Source: Proteobacteria bacterium UBA7415
Lineage (GTDB): Bacteria > Pseudomonadota > Gammaproteobacteria > Arenicellales > Arenicellaceae
Direction: 5' to 3'
Assembly: GCA_002470515.1 (NCBI GenBank)
Contig: DKML01000006.1
Location: forward strand, 62,001-126,000
DNA: 64,000 nt
Position numbers and translations under genes: made by a program. How positions within the stretch are numbered: the stretch's first letter is position 1; the number at the start of each line of letters is the position of its first letter. Positions 35,518-43,978 of this stretch are shown here, in pieces. A model generated the notes under the pieces. It saw nothing but the letters and a program-made list of their open reading frames with translations, did no database searches and was not told where the DNA came from.

Positions 35518-37824
35518 ATGGCCCAAGCCCTACACAGTCAACACACTAACACATTCCTTGAATTCCTAAATCAGGCGAAGGCTAGTATCGCTGTTTCCAC
35601 GTATCAAGCGGGCAAACTGATTTTATTGAGAAGCGCTACTGACTCAGTCAACACACACTTTGTGAGTCTTCCAAAGCCAATGGGGATTGCCTTTCAGAAT
35701 GGTCGCATGAGTGTAGGATCTGGAGCGCAGGTTATCGACTATTTCAATATGGGCAATGTAGGCCCAAAAGTTGAACCGATTAACACCCACGATGGTGCCA
35801 TGCTGCCACGCCGCACTCACTTTACCGGCGACATTGATATTCATGAAATGGGTTTTGACTCAGAGAATGAGCTTTGGATCATCAACACTAAGATGTCTTG
35901 CCTATGCACGCTCGACATAAATTACAGCATCGTTCCTAAGTGGAAACCGCCTTTTATTACTGGCTACGATCTAACCGACCGATGCCATCTTAATGGTTTG
36001 GCAATGCGCGACGGTAAACCTCGTTATGTTACGGCGCTAGGCACAACCGACACAGCCGGTGGTTGGAGAGACAACAAAGCCTTTGGTGGCATGCTGATGG
36101 ACATTGAAGATGATCGTATGATTATCGAAGGATTGTCTATGCCACACTCTCCCCGCTGGTATCAAAACAAATTATGGGTTCTCGAGTCAGGCGCTGGCTA
36201 GCTCGTCGTTATCGATGAGAAAACAGGCGCCAAAAATGTCATCGCTGAAGTTCCTGGGTTTTGTCGAGGCTTGGACTTCATTCAAAACTTCGCGATTATA
36301 GGGCTATCGCAAATCCGAGAGACTGCCGTATTCGCTGGGCTACCGTTAACCGAACGTGAGCAAGAGCGTAAATGTGGTGTTTGGATTGTAGACATCAATA
36401 CGGGGCAAACCGTTGCGTTTTTATCTTTCTCAGAAGGCGTTCAAGAAATATTTTCCATACAGCTCCTTCCCTGGAAGTACCCTGCTCTTTTGGACATGAA
36501 CGATCCCCTACTGCATACCAGCTTCTCAATTCCAGACGACGCAATTGCTCAGTTTGTCGCACCCGATCCAAAACAGGTAAAAATGGATCAAGCGGTTGGC
36601 CACCATCGCCGTAAAGAGTTTGACAAAGCTATCGCTTTGTACGAAGAGTGCTTGCAGGATGACCCAAAAAGTACATTCCTTCGCTACCACCTTGGTGTTG
36701 CCTATTCCGATCAGGAAGAATGGGACAAAGCCATAACAACATTGGAAAGTTTAGTCAGAACACAAACAAATCATGCCGAGGCATGGAATAGCTTGGGCCA
36801 TGCCCATGCTGGCAAACTTGAGTTTGAAAAAGCCGTGAGTTGCTACGAATCTGCACTCAAAGCAGATCAACAATACGCTACGGCTCATTTCAATCGCGGT
36901 TGCCTCAAGCTAAAAATGGGTGACTTTAAAGAGGGTTGGCCTGAATATGAATGGCGCTGGAAAATGCCTACTTTCCACCCTTTCAATTGCCCACAACCAA
37001 TGTGGAAAGGCGAAGACATAAGCGATAAAACCTTGTTAATACACACGGAACAAGGCAACGGCGACGCTATCCAATTTGCACGATTTCTGCCGCAAGTAAG
37101 AGCGCGTTGTAAAAAGCTCGTGTTCGTTTGCACCGAACCTCTGCGCCTATTGTTTAAAGGTATGGACTGTATAGACGAAGTTCGTTTGCCAGGCAGCCTG
37201 CCGGCTGACCTATTTGATGTCTATGCGCCGATCATGAGCCTACCTGGCATACTTGATATCACGCTTGAGAACCTCCCAACGCAAACACCTTATTTGGAAA
37301 TACCAAGCTCTGTGGTGGTTGACCCACTTGAGACATTAGGAGACAGTAAATCAACAAAGCCAAAAATTGGCTTGATTTGGGCCGGCAGCCCTACGCAACA
37401 AATAAACCACCACCGCTCATGCCCAATCGAGGCCATGCTCGAGCTAACGAAAAAGGGTGATGCTAAGAACACTGATTACGATTTTTATAGTCTACAGATA
37501 CCACTCACTTCTGAGCACAAAGAACAGCTAGAAAAAAGTGGCGTACATGACCTCGAAAGCGAACTCGTCAGCTATGCGCATACAGGTGCGTTTATCGAAC
37601 AGATGGACTTAGTTATTTCGGTCTGTACGTCAGTTGTGCATCTCTCTGGCGCGTTAAATAAGAAGAGCATTACATTGTTATCTCCTCACGCAGACTGGCG
37701 CTGGATGGATGATGACCAAAGCACTTGGTATCCAAACACCAAGATCATGCGACAGTCTAAATCAGGCGATTGGGCAGAATTGATTGAACGAGTGAAACTC
37801 GAGATTCCTAAACAACTCAAATAG
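35518..37824 (+). pseudogene. DUF4915-TPR-glycosyltransferase protein interrupted by an in-frame TAG
   Basis: One reading frame runs from ATG 35518 to the stop at 37824, 768 codons, broken only by TAG at 36199-36201. Frame is preserved: 23 codons after the TAG the sequence continues LVVIDEKTGAKN and then GLDFIQNFAIIGLSQIRE, matching the expected family. Residues 1 to about 345 resemble TIGR03032/DUF4915 (LWVLESG, GFCRGLDF). Residues about 355-480 hold three to four TPRs (EFDKAIALYEECLQDDP, EEWDKAITTLESLV, EFEKAVSCYESALKAD). The C-terminal part (about 500-768) is like the heptosyltransferase/SPINDLY-type domain of TPR glycosyltransferases: KIGLIWAGSP and VVHLSGALNKKSITLL, then DWRWM and STWYPNTKIMRQ. 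It may be a real mutation, a sequencing error or a suppressed amber codon. Confidence 0.8.
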
Positions 37825-37889
37825 CCGTGCTGCGTTATTGGTCTAGGTACAGCTATAAATGTATCAGTACCAATAGAAGCAGTTATGGT

Positions 37890-38369
37890 TTAGAGAAGAA
37901 TGGCGCCTTCATGTTGAAGTAACCACGCTTTCTTTTCTAAACCAAAAGCATAACCCGTCAGCTTGCCGTTGCTGCCAATTATTCGATGGCACGGCACTAT
38001 GATCCCAATCGGGTTTTGCCCATTCGCTGCGCCTACGGCTCGTACGGCCTTTGGACTTTCAACTTTTTGGGCAATATCAGCATAGCTCGCCGTTGTGCCA
38101 GACGGTATCTCCATTAAGGCTGCCCATACGCGTTTTTGAAATGCCGTGCCTTGCGCTGCTAGGGGTAAATCAAACTTATTTCGATTGCCATCGAAATACT
38201 CGCTCAATTGGCGGAGAACCGTCTTAGTAAAGTCACTATCACGTGGTGCTTGTTGTTGATCAACAAAACGCAGAGCAGTAACCCCGTTGTCATCGGCCAG
38301 CACTTCGAGCAGACCTATTGGAGAACTAAAATAGTCTACATAGCTCGCGTCTTCGGTTTTAACTTTCAT
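37890..38369 (-). CDS. ogt: Methylated-DNA-[protein]-cysteine S-methyltransferase Ogt
   Basis: Ogt removes methyl groups from O6-methylguanine and O4-methylthymine by a suicide transfer to its own cysteine. The 159-residue protein has the active site IVPCHRIIGSNGKLTGYAFG with Cys127 in PCHR, preceded by the DNA-binding helix-turn-helix segment SYADIAQKVESPKAVRAVG. The N-terminal domain is a normal short ribonuclease-like fold. It lies 133 bases downstream of the start of the ada-alkA-like gene on the same strand. Its leader has four to five 14-bp tandem repeats with chained mini-ORFs. Confidence 0.94.
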   Translation of the reverse strand: MKVKTEDASYVDYFSSPIGLLEVLADDNGVTALRFVDQQQAPRDSDFTKTVLRQLSEYFDGNRNKFDLPLAAQGTAFQKRVWAALMEIPSGTTASYADIAQKVESPKAVRAVGAANGQNPIGIIVPCHRIIGSNGKLTGYAFGLEKKAWLLQHEGAILL

Positions 38370-38378
38370 ATTTCTGCT

Positions 38379-38448
38379 CCCATCTTGTTGCGCTCATGTA
38401 GTTGCCCTCATGTCGTTGCCCTCATGTAGTTGTTCTAATGCAGTTGCT
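38379..38448 (-). repeat. 14-bp tandem repeats in the ogt leader
   Basis: Four clear 14-bp units lie at 38393-38406, 38407-38420, 38421-38434 and 38435-38448, with a more diverged fifth at 38379-38392. On the ogt strand the unit is about GGCAACTACATGAG. Each unit carries an ATG, and the ATGAGGG of one unit places GAGGG 7 bases before the ATG of the next, so the array looks like repeated small translation starts. The last mini-ORF (38397-38359) overlaps the ogt start at 38369. Confidence 0.75.
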
Positions 38449-38502
38449 CTGTTTTGATCCGAGCAACTCTATTTACTCTCGCGGCCTTGATCTACTAACG
38501 AA

Positions 38503-39996
38503 TTACAACTGGTTCCAAAGCTGCAGAGTGGCGTAACTTCTCCATGGCTTAAGGTCGTCTGCTTCCAATGGTCTTGATGAATCGTCGCTGGTTTTCTTAA
38601 GCGCATTTTTAATACCCGAATCACCGGCTAACCAAACGTCTGGGTCTTTTAGGGCTCGTAGTTTCACGTAGTTAACCGTCCAAGGGCCAATGCCTTTTAC
38701 GTCTACCCACCGATCAATATCGCTTGGGTCTGCATCATTTAGCATATGGTTTGCAAGCCTGTGCAACGTCTCTTTGCGGCTGCCCGGCATCTTCAGAAAG
38801 CTTAAGTCACTGCCAAGCACTGCCTCTGGTGTGGGAAAGAAATAGTTCAGCTCGTTGCTTAATTCTTCACCAAAGCCTTTATCAACCTTGTGAGTAAACC
38901 AGGTCGTTTTTTCGCCTAGCTCATGAACCATCTGTGTCACTAACTTCTTTGCCGACGTCACAGTTACCTGTTGACCTAAAACCGCGCGCACGCCAGTCTC
39001 GAACAGCCCCCAAACGCCAGGAACGCGTAACCCAGGATTAACCTCAAAATAATCACCAAGCACAGATTGCAGATGCCCAGAGATTTCGGCGATGGGCGCG
39101 TCCACATCAAAAAGAGCTTTAATACGCTGAACAACTGGGTAGAGGACTTCAACTTGCTCAAGTTGAATAGTTACATCAAACGCGGGCGTATCTAGGCTAG
39201 GCGAAATACAAAATTGACCTTTGACCTGCGTCTTACCCCCGTCGTATACAAACGTTCGTCGGTAAGTTACTCCATCGGAGCTCTCTAATCCCGCTATACA
39301 ACGTGTTTGCAAAAAACTCATTAATGAAGCTGTGTCATACGGCGGACGATAACTCAGTTGCAACGATATGTCTGAACCAGCATTCAACGCTTGCTTGCGA
39401 AGCTCGCGTGGCGTGAGCGATAACTGCTGCTTAATAGCGTCGTTAAAACGACGAACGCTATTAAAGCCTGCAGCAAAAGCTACATCGCCGACAGGTAATT
39501 GAGTTTCTTGCAGAAGCTTCTTAGCAAACAAACATTGCTGATAGAGCGCAAATTGCTTTGGCGATACTCCTAAGTTATCACTAAATAACTTTCGCACGTA
39601 ACGGTCGCTGACTCCAAGTCGCTCTGCAAGTGCTTGTAGGCTTGAATCACTTAGGTCTCCTTGCTGTATTAAGCTGATCGCCCTCGTTAGCGTTGTTTCG
39701 TTACCTCTCCAGGCACTAGAATTAGGCGAACTGTCTGGGCGGCAACGCATGCAGGGACGAAAGCCCGCTTGTGCCGCGCCAATGGCGGATTCGTAGTAGT
39801 TGACATTCTTTTCTAATGCCGGTGTGGCTGGGCAAATCGGACGGCAGTAGATACCGGTAGTTTTGACAGCGACAAAGAAAAGTCCGTCAAAGCGAGCATC
39901 GCGAGCGCGCCTAGCTCTAGCGCACTCTTGAGAATTGAATGCAATCGTCTGATTGCTATCTGTGTTTAATAAAGAGCTGCTTGAAGGAGTAGTCAT
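38503..39996 (-). CDS. Ada N-terminal / AraC / AlkA fusion (DNA-3-methyladenine glycosylase)
   Basis: This 497-residue protein joins three parts. Residues about 20-95 are the zinc/methyl-phosphotriester domain of Ada, with Cys51, Cys55, Cys82 and Cys85 at the same spacing as Cys38, 42, 69 and 72 of E. coli Ada. Residues about 100-205 are an AraC-type DNA-binding domain (LAERLGVSDRYVRKLFSDNL). Residues about 215-497 are an AlkA-like helix-hairpin-helix glycosylase, with the catalytic Asp near 459 in LAGDSGI and VKGIGPWTVNYV before it. It thus senses methyl phosphotriesters and may activate repair genes and excise alkylated bases. It lacks the C-terminal methyltransferase of E. coli Ada; the neighbouring ogt gene supplies that. 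Confidence 0.93.
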   Translation of the reverse strand: MTTPSSSSLLNTDSNQTIAFNSQECARARRARDARFDGLFFVAVKTTGIYCRPICPATPALEKNVNYYESAIGAAQAGFRPCMRCRPDSSPNSSAWRGNETTLTRAISLIQQGDLSDSSLQALAERLGVSDRYVRKLFSDNLGVSPKQFALYQQCLFAKKLLQETQLPVGDVAFAAGFNSVRRFNDAIKQQLSLTPRELRKQALNAGSDISLQLSYRPPYDTASLMSFLQTRCIAGLESSDGVTYRRTFVYDGGKTQVKGQFCISPSLDTPAFDVTIQLEQVEVLYPVVQRIKALFDVDAPIAEISGHLQSVLGDYFEVNPGLRVPGVWGLFETGVRAVLGQQVTVTSAKKLVTQMVHELGEKTTWFTHKVDKGFGEELSNELNYFFPTPEAVLGSDLSFLKMPGSRKETLHRLANHMLNDADPSDIDRWVDVKGIGPWTVNYVKLRALKDPDVWLAGDSGIKNALKKTSDDSSRPLEADDLKPWRSYATLQLWNQL

Positions 39997-40038
39997 GCGC
40001 CTATTCTAACGCATGACCAATCCGCAACTAGCCGCTTT

Positions 40039-40080
40039 CGGAACTAAAGAAACGGAACTAAAGAATTGGAATTCAAGAAT
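40039..40080. repeat. Three 14-bp tandem repeats upstream of the ada-alkA fusion
   Basis: Units CGGAACTAAAGAAA (40039-40052), CGGAACTAAAGAAT (40053-40066) and TGGAATTCAAGAAT (40067-40080) are directly repeated. The third differs by three bases. They lie between the fusion gene start (39996) and the stop of the next gene (40092). The unit length of 14 equals that of the ogt leader array, but the sequence differs. Confidence 0.65.
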
Positions 40081-40091
40081 AGACCGTTAGA

Positions 40092-40724
40092 CTATTTTTT
40101 AAACCCAAGACTAAACTCCCCCCCCTTGTCTATAGATCGTTGATAGGCTTGACGCGCTTCCATACGCTGCACAAATGCTTCAAGGTTTTTATAGTGACGC
40201 AATCCGCCGCCAGCATTAGCGCCCTGCAAATTAAAAGTAAGCTGCAGATCAGCACCACTAAATTCATTATCAATAAGATAGTCTTGACCTTCGAGTAGCC
40301 CATCGACATAACTCAAATGGTTCATTACACGCTGCTGAGTGAACCCCTTAAAAGTCTCGTCTTCCACTGGCAACATACGAATAAACAATTGATCCAACAA
40401 AGGTGGGCTCAGCGATCCTTCTGGGTAGTGCATTAGCTCAATATATTTTGCATAAGACGACGAACTGCGATCCGGCATAAATTTACCTTCGCCATAGCGC
40501 TCAATTAAATACTGAACGACGGCACCAGACTCAGCCATAACAAAATCGTCAATTTCCACTACAGGCGCTTTACCTAAGGGATGAATGTTCTTAATGTCGT
40601 CTGGCGCAGCAAAACTAGGTTGACGCTTGTAGAAAACAATTTCGTAATCGAGGCCTAGCTCTTCAAGAGCCCATAGAATACGTTGTGATTTGGAATTATT
40701 AAGGTGGTGAACTTTAATGGTCAT
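40092..40724 (-). CDS. Glutathione S-transferase family protein
   Basis: This 210-residue cytoplasmic protein is a glutathione S-transferase. The thioredoxin-like N-terminal domain has MTIKVHHLNNSKSQRILWAL and the GSH-binding HPLGKAPVVEIDDFVMAESGAV (residues about 49-70), with Glu-Ser at the cis-proline turn region. The helical C-terminal domain follows, ending near MEARQAYQRSIDKGG. The serine in NNSKSQRI may be the catalytic serine/cysteine-type contact. It likely detoxifies electrophiles. Next upstream, 146 bases away, is a class II aldolase gene on the same strand. Confidence 0.88.
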   Translation of the reverse strand: MTIKVHHLNNSKSQRILWALEELGLDYEIVFYKRQPSFAAPDDIKNIHPLGKAPVVEIDDFVMAESGAVVQYLIERYGEGKFMPDRSSSSYAKYIELMHYPEGSLSPPLLDQLFIRMLPVEDETFKGFTQQRVMNHLSYVDGLLEGQDYLIDNEFSGADLQLTFNLQGANAGGGLRHYKNLEAFVQRMEARQAYQRSIDKGGEFSLGFKK

Positions 40725-40870
40725 AATGGCCGGCTGCTAGTGTTATTTAAAAGTGTTTAAAGAAAGCTAAGGTCTGTCTGAGACAGCTAAACCTGTATAG
40801 ATCGGGTTATAGAATGTGCCCCGCGACAACAACCAATATGCTTCTCGCGGGATTCAAAACTCAATCGGTC

Positions 40871-41617
40871 TTAGAGATCACGATACGAGTCATCTTTCTT
40901 GTCGACTAAACGCTGCATCGCGGCAAATTCCATATCACCCATCGCTGCGCCACCCATACCTTTCATCTGCAAAGTGAGTAGTTCTTCAGTGCGTTCAGCA
41001 ATATCTATACCGACGGGATTAACAGGCTTGCCGGTTTGATCAACAGAAACTTGAATCTCACACGACCGCTGAAGTGCGACCATGTTAAAAAACATTTCAG
41101 GAATAGTCCGTCCGCAGGTCAGTAAACCATGGCTTTTCAATATAAGCAGGTTCTTAGTACCAAGACTCTCTAACAGTTCGTCTTTCTCGCTATTATCGAC
41201 AGTGATGCCATGGAAATCATGGTAAGCGACTTGGTTATGCAGCAGGACGGAGTAAAAGTTATCAATCCGCAAGCCTTCTTGCTGGCATGCCACCGTCATA
41301 CCGGCCGTTGAGTGAATATGCCCAATGCAATGCGCATCATCGCGTACGCTGTGAATCGTAGAGTGGATCAACATCCCAGCTGGGTTTACTGGATATTCAG
41401 ACTCTTCGACAATGTTGCCTGCTATATCTACTTTAACTAGATTCGAAGCCGTGACCTCAGTGTAGTGAAGGCCGTATGGGTTTATTAAAAAGTGACCGTC
41501 ACTGCCCGGCACTTTTACCGTAATGTGGTTGTAGATCATCTCGCTCCACCCCATGTGATCGAAAATTCGATAGCAGGCAGCAAGCTGGATACGTAGATCT
41601 TTTTCTTCTGGGCTCAT
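40871..41617 (-). CDS. Class II aldolase / adducin family protein
   Basis: This 248-residue protein has the class II aldolase/adducin fold. The metal ligands are visible as HIHSTAG (98-104 region) and NLLILKSHGLLTCG with its histidine. The catalytic-region INPYGLHYTEVTASNLVKVD is also there. Family members are fuculose- or ribulose-phosphate aldolases, epimerases, or enzymes of unknown substrate in catabolic clusters. Without a sugar kinase beside it, the substrate here is more likely a hydroxy acid or carbonyl intermediate. It sits between two glutathione transferase genes on the same strand. Confidence 0.85.
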   Translation of the reverse strand: MSPEEKDLRIQLAACYRIFDHMGWSEMIYNHITVKVPGSDGHFLINPYGLHYTEVTASNLVKVDIAGNIVEESEYPVNPAGMLIHSTIHSVRDDAHCIGHIHSTAGMTVACQQEGLRIDNFYSVLLHNQVAYHDFHGITVDNSEKDELLESLGTKNLLILKSHGLLTCGRTIPEMFFNMVALQRSCEIQVSVDQTGKPVNPVGIDIAERTEELLTLQMKGMGGAAMGDMEFAAMQRLVDKKDDSYRDL

Positions 41618-41697
41618 ATATGTGTCCTCCAGTGGAACGTAGTTACAACTATTTTATTTATTCCTAATTATTCCGCGCTTAAATAGCGGATCTTGGG

Positions 41698-42828
41698 TTA
41701 TGCCATCACTTTGCGAAAATACAACTTATTATCGATTCTATGCATCGGCTGATCGAACGTGAAGTTCAAAATACCACCGAGCCCGACCTTTTCCAGCCAA
41801 TCATCAAACTCGTAATCATTGATCAATTCAAATACGTATCGGCTTTCTAAAACTCGCTGCAGCATCCACAAACTGTAGGGCAATATAACTCGCTTGTCCT
41901 TAACACCATCCAATGTGAATTTATGTGTACCTATTCTTCGAGCTACTTCTATGTCTTTGCCCAGCGCGTGAGGGGTGTCGCGGCGCCACTCGTTTAACGC
42001 CTTATTACTTGCTTTGAGTACAGGGTACTGTTCAGCGCCCATTCTCTTTAGAATCGGTTCAATCGTTTTCGGGATTTCGTCATTAGCTAGTAATGAGCCT
42101 TGTTGTAAATATGCGTTGGTATCCATCATCCGCTCAACCCAGCGGGCAACGGCTGGAGCTCGCTTGCGCATTAGCGCACTAGGATAGGGATCTCGATAAA
42201 GGTGTGCATAAAGCGGACCTATAAAGCCGAAATCTGCGATACAGGGCTTAGAACCCAATAGAAACTGATGCTTAAGGAAATGCGCTTGTAGGTCGTCTAG
42301 TAGCGCTCCGTAAGAAGCTTCAATAGCGGGAATAGTTTTTGCTGTAATCCCCAAGCTAGTGACGGCACCTTTAAAACGCGCACCGGCTTTTTTACCTACC
42401 CAACCACGAATAAATGCGGGTGCCCATGGTAAAACGAAACGACCAAACTCCCGATAAATAAAGGGTTGGTTTTTTTCAGGAAAGTTCCAGCGATAATGCA
42501 TCGCGGGTAATATTAGCCACTCGTCTGCGTACACTTCTAATAGCTCTGCAACCAATCGCTGACGAGGTGTTGCGGGTAGAGCTGAATGATCCGGATGCTG
42601 CGAATCAATCTCTTTGATAATAACCGAAGTGTCTTGCAAAAATTTGCCTTCGGGCGTACGAACAACAGGAATAAACTTAACCCCAGTTTCTGGGATTATG
42701 ACGTCGCGGTAAGTTTTAACACTCGCCGCGACCTCATTAAAAGCAAGGCCCTTCTTACGCAAATAAGACCTTACCTTGCCAGAATACAGCGACATTTCGG
42801 CGCCATAAAGAGTGTAACGAACCGGCAC
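41698..42828 (-). CDS. Glutathione S-transferase-like protein with long C-terminal extension
   Basis: This 376-residue protein starts with a GST-like thioredoxin domain (RYTLYGAEMSLYSGKVRSYL and GVKFIPVVRTPEGKFLQDTS, with cis-proline at IPVV). A helical domain follows (FLLGSKPCIADFGFIGPLYA near 190-210). The last 110 residues (about 265-376), including VILPYSLWMLQRVLESR, are not a standard GST part. Ordinary GSTs have about 210-230 residues. The start is GTG at 42828, which overlaps the TAG of the acyl-CoA dehydrogenase gene by one base, so the two are translated together. Confidence 0.78.
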   Translation of the reverse strand: MPVRYTLYGAEMSLYSGKVRSYLRKKGLAFNEVAASVKTYRDVIIPETGVKFIPVVRTPEGKFLQDTSVIIKEIDSQHPDHSALPATPRQRLVAELLEVYADEWLILPAMHYRWNFPEKNQPFIYREFGRFVLPWAPAFIRGWVGKKAGARFKGAVTSLGITAKTIPAIEASYGALLDDLQAHFLKHQFLLGSKPCIADFGFIGPLYAHLYRDPYPSALMRKRAPAVARWVERMMDTNAYLQQGSLLANDEIPKTIEPILKRMGAEQYPVLKASNKALNEWRRDTPHALGKDIEVARRIGTHKFTLDGVKDKRVILPYSLWMLQRVLESRYVFELINDYEFDDWLEKVGLGGILNFTFDQPMHRIDNKLYFRKVMA

Positions 42829-43964
42829 TAAGCGTACGCGAGTTGATTAAATTGGTCTTGGAAGAAATCGCCACTACCAAACAGCAGGTTAATCATAAGC
42901 AGGCGCTTAACGTAATGCCCTACATCTAACTCATCAGTTATTCCCATTCCACCGTGAATCTGAATCGCTTCGTCGCCCACGTGCTTACCGCTCTTCGCCA
43001 CCATAGTGCGTAATGCCGCCACCATAGTCGCCTTGGTAGCTTCACTGTTCTCTGGGTTTTCCAGTTCGCACAGAGTACCGACCAATAGGGACTTAGTTTG
43101 TTCAAACGCCATAAACGTATCAACCATTCGATGTTGCAAAGCTTGGAAAGAACTAATAGTTACGCCAAACTGCTTACGCGTTTTACTGTATTCGACCGTC
43201 GTAGCATTGAGCTTTTCCATAATGCCTAATGCTTCTGCAGACAACGCAACATGGGCTTTTTGCATAACAGATTCAACGATTGGATACGCCGCGTCGGCTT
43301 CGCCCATCAACTGCCCTACAACACCGTCTAACACAATATCTGACGCTCTATGAGCATCCATTAATACATAGTCGTGGCGACATAAGCCTTTTGCATCCGC
43401 GTCTACTAAAAATAGACTCAATCCTTTCTCATCGGTTTGTTCGCCAGATGTGCGTGCTAGAACAACTAACTTGTCTGCACTAGGTGCATCTAAGACAACC
43501 GACTTGCTGCCGCTCAATATATAGACGTCACCATCGATCTTCGCTGACGTTTTAACATTGCTGAGATCGAACCGAGCTTGTGGCTCATATAAAGCCGCCG
43601 CGCCTTTTAAGCCGCCTCCAATCAATGTTTCAAGGACCGCGGCTTTTTGATCCGCCGTACCCGCTTCGCTAACTAAACCACCAAACAAAACGAGAGTGCT
43701 AAACAAAGGCTCTACCGTTAAAGCCTTACCAAACTCTTCCATAATGGCAGCAAGATCGACAATGCCACCACCAAAACCACCGTCTTCTTCTGCAAAAGGA
43801 ACTGATAACCAGCCAAGCTCGGCGAAGGTTTCCCAATTCTTGTCACTAAATCCAGCATCCATTGATGCTGCGACGTTACGTTGATCGAAACTATAATTGT
43901 CTTGCGCCCATCGCTGGATACTTTCTTTTAGAAGCTGCTGCTCTTCACTGTATTCAAAATTCAT
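42828..43964 (-). CDS. Acyl-CoA dehydrogenase family protein (divergent partner)
   Basis: This 378-residue flavoprotein family member probably dehydrogenates an acyl-CoA. It has the N-terminal MNFEYSEEQQLLKESIQRWA, FGGGIVDLAAIMEEFGKAL and the C-terminal IQIHGGMGITDELDVGHYVK. The middle is divergent: no clear WITN or G-x-D-x-A-N substrate segment is seen, and the tail ends INLLFGSGDFFQDQFNQL and not with the usual YxGxxEIQ motif. It likely forms a heteromeric enzyme with the adjacent dehydrogenase, 14 bases upstream. Downstream it overlaps the GST-like gene by one base. Confidence 0.87.
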   Translation of the reverse strand: MNFEYSEEQQLLKESIQRWAQDNYSFDQRNVAASMDAGFSDKNWETFAELGWLSVPFAEEDGGFGGGIVDLAAIMEEFGKALTVEPLFSTLVLFGGLVSEAGTADQKAAVLETLIGGGLKGAAALYEPQARFDLSNVKTSAKIDGDVYILSGSKSVVLDAPSADKLVVLARTSGEQTDEKGLSLFLVDADAKGLCRHDYVLMDAHRASDIVLDGVVGQLMGEADAAYPIVESVMQKAHVALSAEALGIMEKLNATTVEYSKTRKQFGVTISSFQALQHRMVDTFMAFEQTKSLLVGTLCELENPENSEATKATMVAALRTMVAKSGKHVGDEAIQIHGGMGITDELDVGHYVKRLLMINLLFGSGDFFQDQFNQLAYA

Positions 43965-43978
43965 TCTTATTCTCCCGC

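Noticed and set aside
38383..38394. Possible Ada-box in the ogt leader (TGAGCGCA on the minus strand)
   Set aside because: Six of eight bases match the E. coli AAAGCGCA, but it lies inside the tandem-repeat array and no matching site was found upstream of the Ada-AlkA gene.
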